Source: Bacteroidota bacterium (GTDB lineage Bacteria; Bacteroidota; Bacteroidia; Chitinophagales; Chitinophagaceae). From it: a DNA stretch of 16,483 nucleotides. The stretch spans positions 1 through 16,483 of the forward strand of contig JAEZRL010000158.1 in assembly GCA_023440945.1 (NCBI GenBank), given 5' to 3'. The translations under genes and the position numbers were made by a program. Positions 9,185 to 16,483 of this stretch are shown one piece after another (the first letter of the stretch is position 1; each line of letters begins with the position of its first letter). The notes beneath the pieces were generated by a model. It did no database searches, had not been told where the DNA came from, and saw only the letters and a program-made list of their open reading frames with translations.

Positions 9185-10330
9185 ATGCAGATCCAATACA
9201 ATAGTAATTATCCGTCAATAGATGACCTTAGGAAAAAAGCACAGAAGAAGATTCCGCGTTTTGCATTTGAATACCTTGATGGCGGCTGCAATGAAGACAT
9301 TAATTTAATAAAGAATACTACAGATTTAAGAGAGATCGAATTAAAGCCTTACTACCTTAAGAATTATACAACGGCTAATCTGCAAACAGAACTTTTTGGT
9401 CATACCTATGATGCCCCTTTTGGAATTGCGCCTGTTGGTTTACAGGGATTAATATATCCTAATTCGCCTGAAATACTTGCAAAAGCGGCATTTGACCACA
9501 ACATCCCTTTTATATTAAGCACCGTTACCACGGCATCAGTTGAAAGAATAAGCGACCTGACACAAGGCAAAGCCTGGTTTCAATTGTATCATCCTGCAGA
9601 GGCTGAAATAAGAAATGATATTTTAAAAAGAGTGGCAGATGCACATTACCCGGTGTTGGTTGTTCTTGCCGATGTTCCTTCGTTTGGGTTCAGACCAAGG
9701 GATATAAGAAATGGCTTGGCAATGCCACCGAAGATGACGCTGCGAAATATTTTACAGATAATGGGCAAACCTGAATGGGCATTGAAAACACTGATACATG
9801 GCCAGCCGGCATTTGAAACAATGAAACGTTATATGCCTAAAGGGATGAACATGAAACAACTGGGTTTATACATGAATAAAACATTTTCGGGAAGATTAAA
9901 TGAAGAAAGAATAAAGCCAATAAGAGACCAATGGAAAGGGAAACTCGTATTAAAAGGTGTGGCAAGTGAAGAAGATACGGAAATGGCAATGCGATTAGGA
10001 TTTGATGGCATAATTGTTTCGAATCATGGTGGAAGACAATTGGATGCGGGGCAGTCTGCAATAAGATCTATGCTGCCAATTGTAAAAAAATATAAAAACC
10101 AGATCACCATTATGATGGATAGCGGTATTCGTTCAGGTCCTGATATAACAAGAACTTTGGCATGTGGCGCAGATTTCACTTTTATGGGAAGATCATTTAT
10201 GTATGGCGTAGCGGCACTTGGTAATCAAGGTGGTAATCACACCATTTCAATTTTAAAAACACAAGTGAAACAAGTAATGGAACAGCTTTGCTGTGCAACA
10301 GTAAAAGATTTGCCTAATCATCTGATCTAA
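9185..10330 (+). CDS. lldD: FMN-dependent alpha-hydroxy-acid (probable L-lactate) dehydrogenase
   Basis: A 381-residue TIM-barrel flavoprotein of the LldD/glycolate oxidase family, with normal family length and no signal peptide. Visible motifs are FEYLDGG near residue 30 and FQLYHP (substrate Tyr). ADVPSFGFRPRDIRNG contains the Asp and Arg that contact substrate and flavin. SNHGGRQLD carries catalytic His281 and substrate-binding Arg284, and DSGIRSG is the FMN phosphate loop. It would oxidise L-lactate to pyruvate and pass electrons to a quinone or oxygen. Its position 57 bp before the gene making lactate from rhamnose-derived lactaldehyde is the main reason for choosing L-lactate over glycolate or other 2-hydroxy acids; the sequence alone does not settle this. 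It is the first cytoplasmic gene after the inverted-repeat element. Confidence 0.88.
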   Translation: MQIQYNSNYPSIDDLRKKAQKKIPRFAFEYLDGGCNEDINLIKNTTDLREIELKPYYLKNYTTANLQTELFGHTYDAPFGIAPVGLQGLIYPNSPEILAKAAFDHNIPFILSTVTTASVERISDLTQGKAWFQLYHPAEAEIRNDILKRVADAHYPVLVVLADVPSFGFRPRDIRNGLAMPPKMTLRNILQIMGKPEWALKTLIHGQPAFETMKRYMPKGMNMKQLGLYMNKTFSGRLNEERIKPIRDQWKGKLVLKGVASEEDTEMAMRLGFDGIIVSNHGGRQLDAGQSAIRSMLPIVKKYKNQITIMMDSGIRSGPDITRTLACGADFTFMGRSFMYGVAALGNQGGNHTISILKTQVKQVMEQLCCATVKDLPNHLI

Positions 10331-10387
10331 CTCCTCTTAATAAAACATCTTATACTCAAAATCAAAAACAAAATAACTTTAAGTATT

Positions 10388-12556
10388 ATGAGCATAGCAA
10401 CAACAAACTTCAGGCACGTTTCTTATTTATGGGATGAAGCAAAAGCTGCCTCTCTGAAAGGGGATGAAGTTGCCTTACTTATTTATCGTTCTAATTTATT
10501 AGGTGCGGATCTGCGATTAACAAATTATGGGGGCGGCAACACTTCCTGTAAAGTGATGGAGAAAGATCCGTTAACGGGAAAAGATGTGGAAGTAATGTGG
10601 GTGAAAGGAAGCGGTGGCGATCTTGGAACATTGAAAAAAAGTGGTCTTGCTGCATTGTATGTTGATCGTTTGCGCAGTTTAAAAAACGTTTATCGGGGGA
10701 TAGAACACGAAGATGAGATGGTAGAATTGTTTAATCGCTGCATTTTTGATCTTAGCTCTAAAGCGCCTTCCATAGATACGCCTTTGCATGCTTTCCTTCC
10801 TTTCAAACACATTGATCATTTACATCCCGATGCTGCAATTGCTATTGCTGCAGCAAAAGATGGTAAGCGCATAACAGAAGAATTATTTGAAGGAAGCATT
10901 GGTTGGGTAGAATGGCAACGGCCGGGTTTTGATCTGGGCTTAAAAATGAAAGCTTGTCTTGATGCCAGTCCAAATATTCGTGGGATAATGTTGGGTTCAC
11001 ACGGATTATTTACCTGGGGAAACACATCTTATGAAAGTTATATAAATACTTTAGAGGTTATTGAAAAATGCTCGGAATACATTGAAAGTTTTTCGGCTAA
11101 AGGAAAACAAACAAGACCGACATTCGGCGGTAAGAAAATAGAATCTTTACCGAAAGAAGAAAGATTAAAAAAAGCATCTATCCTTGCACCAATATTAAGA
11201 GGCTTATGTTCCAATGGCGATCTTAAAAATTCTCCTTTAAGAGATTCAGGCAAGGTCGGCGGAATGATTGGTCATTTTACAGATGATGAAAGAGTGCTAC
11301 AATTCATCAATTCAAATGATCTTTCCAGGTTAGCCCCTATGGGCACGAGTTGCCCGGATCATTTTCTTCGCACAAAAATCTCCCCGCTTGTTTTAAATCT
11401 TACAACCGATGAAGATATAAACAATGCCGTTGCTATAAAAGAAAAACTCACACCACAATTTGAAGCCTATCGTAAAATGTATGCGGATTATTACACCAAC
11501 TGCAAACATGAAAATAGTCCGCCTATGCGTGACGCAAATCCCGTTGTTTTACTGTATCCGGGTGTAGGCATGTTCACGTTCGCAAAGGACAAACAAACAG
11601 CAAGAGTGGCATCCGAGTTTTATATAAATGCTATTAATGTAATGCGTGGTTCAGAAGCCATTTCTGAATATACCTCTTTACCCCACCAGGAAGCATTCAA
11701 TATTGAATATTGGTTATTGGAAGAAGCGAAACTGCAGCGTTTACCAAAACCAAAAACAATGAGTGGAAGAATCGCACTCATTACTGGAAGCGCCGGTGGT
11801 ATCGGTAAAGCCATAGCAAAAAAATTTATCGGTGAAGGCGCCTGTGTTGTTATCAATGACAATGATGAACAGCGATTGCAAACAACAAAAGAAGAATTTC
11901 TTCAGCAATATGGCAAAGATGCTTTTGCAGCGGAAGTACTTGATGTTACAAACGCTTCAACTATTCAAAAAACATTCGATGCGGCAACACTCGCATTTGG
12001 CGGCGTTGATATTGTTGTGAACTGCGCCGGCTTATCTATTTCAAAACCACTTGAAGATCACACCGAAAAGGATTGGGATATTTTATACGATGTATTGGTA
12101 AAAGGCCAATTTTTTGTAACACAGAAAGGCGTTGAAATAATGCGTAAGCAAAATGTTGGTGGCGATGTAATAAATATTGTTAGCAAAAATGCTTTGGTAA
12201 GCGGGCCGAACAATGCGGCTTACGGCTCTGCCAAAGCAGCCCAATTGCATTTGAGCAGGTTAAATGCGGCAGAACTTGGAAAAGATAAGATCCGTGTGAA
12301 TGTTGTTAATCCCGATGCAGTGATTGCCAACAGCAAAATATGGGAAGGTGGTTGGGCTGAAGGACGTGCGAAAGCTTACGGCGTGAGTGTTGAAGAACTT
12401 CCTGCTTATTATGCAAAACGCACTTTACTTAACGAAACTATTTTACCTGAAGATATTGCAAACGCCTGTTTCATCTTCGTTAGCGGATTATTGAACAAAA
12501 CAACGGGTAATACTTTCAATGTAGATGGCGGCGTTGCTGCAGCGTTTTTGAGATAG
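10388..12556 (+). CDS. rhaEW: bifunctional rhamnulose-1-phosphate aldolase / L-lactaldehyde dehydrogenase
   Basis: A 722-residue two-domain enzyme. The N-terminal class II aldolase/epimerase-like domain (about 20-430) has NYGGGNTS. It also has a metal-binding cluster with His134, His141, His144 and His146 in HAFLPFKHIDHLHPD. The C-terminal short-chain dehydrogenase (about 455-722) has the NAD-binding loop TGSAGGIG at 466-473, probable Ser599, and the catalytic pair Tyr612 and Lys616 (YGSAK). It ends in a typical VDGG motif. The fusion matches the RhaEW family known from Bacillus. The aldolase splits L-rhamnulose-1-P into DHAP and L-lactaldehyde; the dehydrogenase oxidises the aldehyde to L-lactate. 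Length is as expected. It terminates at TAG (12554-12556), which shows that TAG is a normal stop in this genome. Confidence 0.93.
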   Translation: MSIATTNFRHVSYLWDEAKAASLKGDEVALLIYRSNLLGADLRLTNYGGGNTSCKVMEKDPLTGKDVEVMWVKGSGGDLGTLKKSGLAALYVDRLRSLKNVYRGIEHEDEMVELFNRCIFDLSSKAPSIDTPLHAFLPFKHIDHLHPDAAIAIAAAKDGKRITEELFEGSIGWVEWQRPGFDLGLKMKACLDASPNIRGIMLGSHGLFTWGNTSYESYINTLEVIEKCSEYIESFSAKGKQTRPTFGGKKIESLPKEERLKKASILAPILRGLCSNGDLKNSPLRDSGKVGGMIGHFTDDERVLQFINSNDLSRLAPMGTSCPDHFLRTKISPLVLNLTTDEDINNAVAIKEKLTPQFEAYRKMYADYYTNCKHENSPPMRDANPVVLLYPGVGMFTFAKDKQTARVASEFYINAINVMRGSEAISEYTSLPHQEAFNIEYWLLEEAKLQRLPKPKTMSGRIALITGSAGGIGKAIAKKFIGEGACVVINDNDEQRLQTTKEEFLQQYGKDAFAAEVLDVTNASTIQKTFDAATLAFGGVDIVVNCAGLSISKPLEDHTEKDWDILYDVLVKGQFFVTQKGVEIMRKQNVGGDVINIVSKNALVSGPNNAAYGSAKAAQLHLSRLNAAELGKDKIRVNVVNPDAVIANSKIWEGGWAEGRAKAYGVSVEELPAYYAKRTLLNETILPEDIANACFIFVSGLLNKTTGNTFNVDGGVAAAFLR

Positions 12557-12574
12557 CTTATCTGAACTTGATTT

Positions 12575-12616
12575 ACAGGATTTGTTTGATCAACAGAAAT
12601 TATTATCACAGGATTT
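12575..12616. repeat. short direct repeat ACAGGATTT in the rhaEW-rhaM gap
   Basis: The nonamer ACAGGATTT occurs at 12575-12583 and again at 12608-12616, 33 bp apart, in the 94-bp gap. The surrounding sequence (GATTTACAGG, CAACAGAAAT) looks like a degenerate tandem of the same theme. No hairpin or promoter is evident. Confidence 0.4.
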
Positions 12617-12650
12617 CTTAGTTATTATCTGTAAATGCAAATAGTAGAGA

Positions 12651-12962
12651 ATGCGCATTGCTTTTAAAATGAAATTGATAAAAGGTTATGAAGACGAATA
12701 CAAAAAGCGTCATGATGACATATGGGATGAATTAAAGCAATTGCTGAAGCAGAAAGAAATCTGTGATTATTCTATTTTTATTGATGAAACAACAAACGAT
12801 TTGTTTGCTTATCTTACCATAGATGATGCAGCTAAACTAAACGAATTACCTGGTGAACAAATAATGCAAAAATGGTGGAGCTATATGAAAGACCTTATGG
12901 AAACAAATGAAGACAATTCGCCGGTGACGATTCCTTTGAAAGAAGTTTTTTATTTGCGTTAA
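12651..12962 (+). CDS. rhaM: L-rhamnose mutarotase
   Basis: A 103-residue cytoplasmic protein matching the RhaM family in length and sequence pattern. KKRHDDIW carries His21, equivalent to the active-site His22 of E. coli RhaM. KWWSYMKDLM, EDNSPV and the closing LKEVFYL are all family hallmarks. It interconverts alpha- and beta-L-rhamnopyranose, supplying the anomer used by the isomerase. It lies between the aldolase/dehydrogenase and isomerase genes on the same strand, consistent with one transcript. ATG at 12651 gives the canonical N-terminus (MRIAFKM). Confidence 0.95.
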   Translation: MRIAFKMKLIKGYEDEYKKRHDDIWDELKQLLKQKEICDYSIFIDETTNDLFAYLTIDDAAKLNELPGEQIMQKWWSYMKDLMETNEDNSPVTIPLKEVFYLR

Positions 12963-13087
12963 ATAAAACATCTAATGATTGCTATGCTGCTGCTTCCGTT
13001 CCTTTAATAGAAAGCAAAACAAATTTTGGGGAACACTTTTTTACAAATAATCCTTCTATAATTCTTTGATATTTTATTTATTCCTTT

Positions 13088-14362
13088 ATGCGAATTGAAA
13101 AATATAAACTGGAAGAACATAATCAAACGATGCTGAAAGAGCACAAACGCCGTTTTGATTTTATTGCATCCGGCATTGATAATGCAGAAGCTATTTTGCA
13201 GAAATTAATGGAATTCCAGGTAGCTATTCCAAGCTGGGCTCTGGGAACGGGGGGAACACGTTTTGCCAGGTTTAGTGGTGGCGGTGAACCCCGCAGCCTG
13301 GAAGAAAAAATTGAAGATATTGGTTTGCTGCATTCACTTAATCAATCAAGTGGCGCCATCTCTTTGCATATTCCCTGGGATATTCCGAAGAACGCTGCTG
13401 ATATCAAAGGATTAGCTGCACAACTTGGGATTCGTTTTGATGCCATGAATTCAAATACTTTCCAGGATCAGCCCAATCAAAAATTAAGTTACAAGTTTGG
13501 TTCAATGCAACATGTTTATAAAGCTGTTCGTCAGCAGGCTATTGAACACAATATTGAAGTGATAAAATATGGTGTTGAATTAGGTTCTGAATCATTAACC
13601 GTTTGGTTAAGTGACGGCTCCTGTTTCCCTGGCCAGCTTAATTTCAGGAAAGCATTTCAAAATACATTGGAAAGTTTACAGGAAGTTTATAAAGCCTTAC
13701 CTGATAAATGGAAAATGTTTGTTGAATACAAAGCTTACGAGCCTAATTTTTACTCTACCACTGTTGGCGATTGGGGCCAATCATTATTATATGCGTCAAA
13801 ACTTGGTGAGAAAGCTTATACATTGGTTGATCTTGGTCATCATTTGCCCAATGCAAACATTGAACAAATTGTTGCGTTGTTACTGATGGAAGGAAAGTTG
13901 GGCGGTTTCCATTTCAATGATTCAAAATATGGAGATGATGACCTGACTGTTGGCAGCATAAAACCTTAGCAATTGTTCTTGATTTTTAATGAGCTGGTGG
14001 AAGGAATGGATTCAAGAGGAATGAATCATGCAACAGACCTTGGCTGGATGATCGATGCAAGTCACAATGTAAAAGATCCTTTGGAAGATCTGCTTCAGTC
14101 TGTTGAAGCGATCATGATAAGTTATGCGCAGGCTTTGCTTGTTGACAGGAACAAATTAGTTGATGCTCAAAATAACAATGATGTTGCAACGGCACAGGAA
14201 GTGTTGCAAAACAGTTTCAGAACAGATGTTCGTGCACTGGTTGCAGAAGCAAGATTGCGTGCAGGTGGTGCATTAGATCCTTTACAGGCTTATCGAAAGG
14301 AAAAAGTGAGAGAACATTTGAAAAAAGAACGGGGAAATAAAACAGTGGCAACAGGATTATAA
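13088..14362 (+). pseudogene. rhaI: L-rhamnose isomerase interrupted by an in-frame TAG
   Basis: A 425-codon frame (including the final TAA), normal for the Pseudomonas stutzeri/Streptomyces-type L-rhamnose isomerase (about 420-430 aa), but codon 294 (13967-13969) is TAG. The upstream part (13088-13966, 293 aa) has the TIM-barrel start and metal-site residues Glu213, Asp248, His251, His275, Asp283 and Asp285. The downstream part (13970-14362) resumes exactly in frame with QLFLIFNE and contains Asp323 in IDASHN, the probable fourth ligand of one Mn site. Neither half should be active alone. No other frameshift or stop is seen, so the lesion is a single base change, readthrough, or a sequence error. 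The normal enzyme converts L-rhamnose to L-rhamnulose. The family assignment is firm; the functional status is not. Confidence 0.88.
13967..13969 (+). other. in-frame amber codon in rhaI
   Basis: The frame reads AAA CCT TAG CAA TTG TTC, giving SIKP-stop-QLFLIF. The family motif at this place, as I recall it, has Tyr between KP and QLF. A Tyr codon (TAT or TAC) becomes TAG by one transversion. Confidence 0.9.
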
Positions 14363-14516
14363 AAGCTAGTCCTCTTCAACTTTCATACAAGGAAAGCTTT
14401 CAACAGCATGATAATTTTTAGCGTGAAAATAATTAACAGTGAAATGATTTAATTTTCAAACACTCATTATCGATCTTCTTTTGAGAAAGATTAAGAGGTG
14501 AGATAAAAAGCTGAAT

Positions 14517-14547
14517 AAAGAACAGGACGTAAAAGTGAGTGACACAA
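14517..14547 (+). repeat. 31-bp dispersed repeat, copy 2
   Basis: AAAGAACAGGACGTAAAAGT and the following GAGTGACACAA match copy 1 (5461-5491) with two substitutions. The same frame reads KEQDVKVSDTKEA then TAA. An in-frame TGA at 14499-14501 and the lack of any ATG mean this copy cannot be a gene by itself. It lies 79 bp before rhaB. Confidence 0.7.
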
Positions 14548-14625
14548 AGGAAGCATAATAGAATTACCAAAGCCGGCAAACAAATATTCGATTAAATTTT
14601 ATTGTAACAATACGATTGGTTTTAT

Positions 14626-16035
14626 ATGAGTTTAGATAATAATCAAACAAACAATCAAATGCCCTGGGAGAAGAATACAAAAGGAGAGACTTGTATTGCC
14701 ATACTGGATGTTGGTAAGACCAACAAAAAGCTGATGTTGTTTGATGAACAATACAACATGATCTATGAGTCATCTGCAAAATTGGATGAAACAACAGATG
14801 AAGATGGTTTTGCATGTGAAGATGTTACTGCATTAACCCAATGGATAAAAGAAAGTGTTGAACAAATTTTATTAAACAATGCTTTTGACATAAAAGCAAT
14901 AAATTTTTCCGGTTACGGTGCAAGCCTAGTTCATTTGGATGAACAACTGAATTGTTGTACGCCTTTGTACAATTATATAAAACCATACACTAAAGAAACC
15001 CACGATAAGTTTTACAGCACTTATGGAAACGAAGAAGATGTAGCAGTGGAAACAGCATCACCTGTTCTGGGAAATTTGAATTCAGGGATGCAGTTGTACC
15101 GTTTGAAACAGGAGCAGCCGCAAGTGTTTGAGAAAATAAAATATGCTTTGCATTTACCGCAGTATTGCAGTTTTGTTATTACCAAAAAATGTTGCTCGGA
15201 TATTACAAGCATTGGTTGCCATACTATGCTTTGGGATTTTAAAAAAAAGCATTATCACGAATGGATATATAAAGAAGGAATTGATAAAAAACTTGCACCC
15301 ATTTGTAAAAGCGATGATGTTATTGACATTGCGTTGTATGATAAAAATCTTATAGCAGGTATCGGTTTACATGATAGTTCATCTGCCTTAATTCCGTATC
15401 TCTCAACTTATGATGAACCTTTTGTTCTGATCTCAACAGGCACATGGAATATCAGTTTAAATCCTTTCAACAAAGCACCTTTAACAAAAGATGAGTTGCG
15501 GCAAGACTGTCTTTGTTATTTAACTCATGAAGGTAAACCGGTTAAAGCTTCAAGATTATTTGCGGGATATGAACATGAACAAGCTGTAAAAAAATTATGC
15601 AGTCATTTTAATAAGCAGTTAAACTATCACGCTTCATTGCAATACAATGATGAACTAGTCCTTCAATTAAAAGAAAGAAAAGAAAGCTTTGATGAATCAA
15701 ATCCTGATAGTTACAACAATTTTGAAGAAGCTTATCATCATTTAATAATGCATATTGTTGAACAGCAAATTGCCGCTACTAATCTTGTATTGGAAGGAAG
15801 TTCAGTAAAAAAAATTTTTGCAGATGGAGGCTTCAGCAGGAACAACATTTTTATGCAACTGCTTGCAAATACAATGAGCGAATATGAAGTTTATGCTGCT
15901 TCCGTTCCGCAAGCTTCTGCAATAGGGGCCGCGCTTGTTATTCATCATCAATGGAATAAAAATCCGTTACCAAAGCATCTTGTTCATCTTAAAAAATATT
16001 CTCCGCATACACTTGATATTTCGACCAATAGTTAA
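14626..16035 (+). CDS. rhaB: rhamnulokinase (FGGY carbohydrate kinase)
   Basis: A 469-residue FGGY-family sugar kinase. The N-terminal phosphate-binding motif is LDVGKTNKK with Asp28. ISTGTWNISLNPF near 270-282 is the second ATPase-fold motif. FADGGFSRN at 398-406 is the adenosine-side motif, and a VPQASAIGAAL stretch near the C-terminus closes the fold. It would phosphorylate L-rhamnulose to L-rhamnulose-1-phosphate, the substrate of RhaEW. Specificity is assigned from the rhamnose neighbours; sequence alone would also allow a fuculo- or xylulokinase-like role. ATG at 14626 is taken as the start; ATG at 14659 (Met12) is an alternative, since the family signature starts only at about residue 23. 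The 263-bp gap before it is the longest in the rhamnose region, so it may have its own promoter. Confidence 0.88.
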   Translation: MSLDNNQTNNQMPWEKNTKGETCIAILDVGKTNKKLMLFDEQYNMIYESSAKLDETTDEDGFACEDVTALTQWIKESVEQILLNNAFDIKAINFSGYGASLVHLDEQLNCCTPLYNYIKPYTKETHDKFYSTYGNEEDVAVETASPVLGNLNSGMQLYRLKQEQPQVFEKIKYALHLPQYCSFVITKKCCSDITSIGCHTMLWDFKKKHYHEWIYKEGIDKKLAPICKSDDVIDIALYDKNLIAGIGLHDSSSALIPYLSTYDEPFVLISTGTWNISLNPFNKAPLTKDELRQDCLCYLTHEGKPVKASRLFAGYEHEQAVKKLCSHFNKQLNYHASLQYNDELVLQLKERKESFDESNPDSYNNFEEAYHHLIMHIVEQQIAATNLVLEGSSVKKIFADGGFSRNNIFMQLLANTMSEYEVYAASVPQASAIGAALVIHHQWNKNPLPKHLVHLKKYSPHTLDISTNS

Positions 16036-16161
16036 TAATACTATTCATCAAAAAAATAACTTCTTTTAAAGAACTAAAGCTTTTCTTAATTTCTATTTCT
16101 AATTATCAATAATAATATTGCATAAAATGTAATAAACAAGGCAGCAATTAAACAATAAAAA

Positions 16162-16483
16162 TTGAAAAGAAATTTTCTTCTATCCCTACTCTTAATTCCA
16201 CTTTTAAGTTTTGTTCTAAAACCATTTACTTATACAAGGCCAAATCATGAAGTGAAGCATTTGTTAGTGGTGCAGCCCCTCTCACTAGTATTCAACATTA
16301 ATAAAGGAAGCAAGTTTGAAAAGGATAGTATCGAATCAAGACACTTATTTTACACTACAGCAAGCTTACTTAAAAGTTCCATCCCGGATTCAATTTCCAC
16401 AGAATACTTTTCGTGTGATTCTGCAACTCAAATCAAGGTTAGCAGTTTTATTGTAGCAGTTAACAGCCATATCAATATAGATA
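16162..16483 (+). CDS. 5' part of an unidentified exported protein, cut by the window edge
   Basis: An open frame of 107 codons runs from TTG at 16162 to the window end without a stop; an in-frame TAA (16156-16158) lies just upstream. The N-terminus is a textbook signal sequence (two basic residues, then FLLSLLLIPLLSFVL), which supports TTG as the true start although no ATG is present. The visible mature part (for example HLLVVQPLSLVFNINKGSKF) matches no family I recognise. It is 126 bp after rhaB, on the same strand, and may or may not belong to the rhamnose unit. Confidence 0.55.
   Translation, partial: MKRNFLLSLLLIPLLSFVLKPFTYTRPNHEVKHLLVVQPLSLVFNINKGSKFEKDSIESRHLFYTTASLLKSSIPDSISTEYFSCDSATQIKVSSFIVAVNSHINID

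Noticed and set aside
10331..10387. Bacteroidota promoter -7 motif (TAnnTTTG) in intergenic regions
   Set aside because: No exact match with a spaced TTG was found in any gap. The closest (TAACTTTA at 10374-10381) has one mismatch and no -33 element.
13967..13969. TAG reassigned as a sense codon, or pyrrolysine insertion
   Set aside because: rhaEW ends naturally at TAG (12554-12556) after a complete C-terminus, so TAG is a stop here. No pyl genes are in the window, and the position corresponds to an ordinary Tyr in the family.
14363..14403. Terminator after rhaI (AAAGCT ... AGCTTT)
   Set aside because: The arms are short and AT-rich with mismatches, and no T-tract follows.
14601..14611. Palindrome ATTGTAACAAT before rhaB as an operator
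   Set aside because: Only 5-bp half-sites of AT-rich sequence, with no second copy near another gene, so it is indistinguishable from chance.

Overview
This is AT-rich, tightly coding DNA with every convincing gene on the + strand. Several features point to a Bacteroidota genome, probably a member of the Chitinophagia. They are the giant ThuA/sugar-dehydrogenase/PKD/cytochrome c/CBM fusion, a GH106-type rhamnosidase, Bacteroidota-style A-rich leaders without Shine-Dalgarno sequences, and a RhaI/RhaEW-type rhamnose pathway. The assignment is inferred from gene content and style; there is no rRNA in the window.

Left part (1-4520): a short leader, then a 1246-aa secreted or membrane-anchored mosaic protein and a small secreted protein of unknown function. 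A clear intrinsic terminator at 4492-4513 closes this unit.

Middle (4580-9007): a secreted SGNH/GDSL hydrolase, probably an esterase, followed by a large exported alpha-L-rhamnosidase of the GH106 type. Together they look like the extracytoplasmic part of a rhamnose-glycan pathway, with de-esterification and release of L-rhamnose. The gap between them holds a 32-codon ORF. Its last part recurs as a 31-bp near-identical repeat upstream of the kinase gene at 14517.

Right part (9185-16035): the cytoplasmic pathway. It contains an FMN-dependent L-lactate-type dehydrogenase, a bifunctional rhamnulose-1-phosphate aldolase/lactaldehyde dehydrogenase (RhaEW), rhamnose mutarotase (RhaM), L-rhamnose isomerase (RhaI) and rhamnulokinase (RhaB). 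Read together: rhamnoside -> L-rhamnose (GH106) -> anomer equilibration (RhaM) -> L-rhamnulose (RhaI) -> rhamnulose-1-P (RhaB) -> DHAP + L-lactaldehyde -> L-lactate (RhaEW) -> pyruvate (LldD-like). No transporter or regulator gene is visible.

The most striking anomaly is that the isomerase gene is interrupted by a single in-frame TAG at codon 294. It falls inside an otherwise intact reading frame and separates residues of one metal site. A 121-bp nested inverted repeat lies between the rhamnosidase and the lactate dehydrogenase. A truncated, signal-peptide-bearing unknown gene runs off the right edge.
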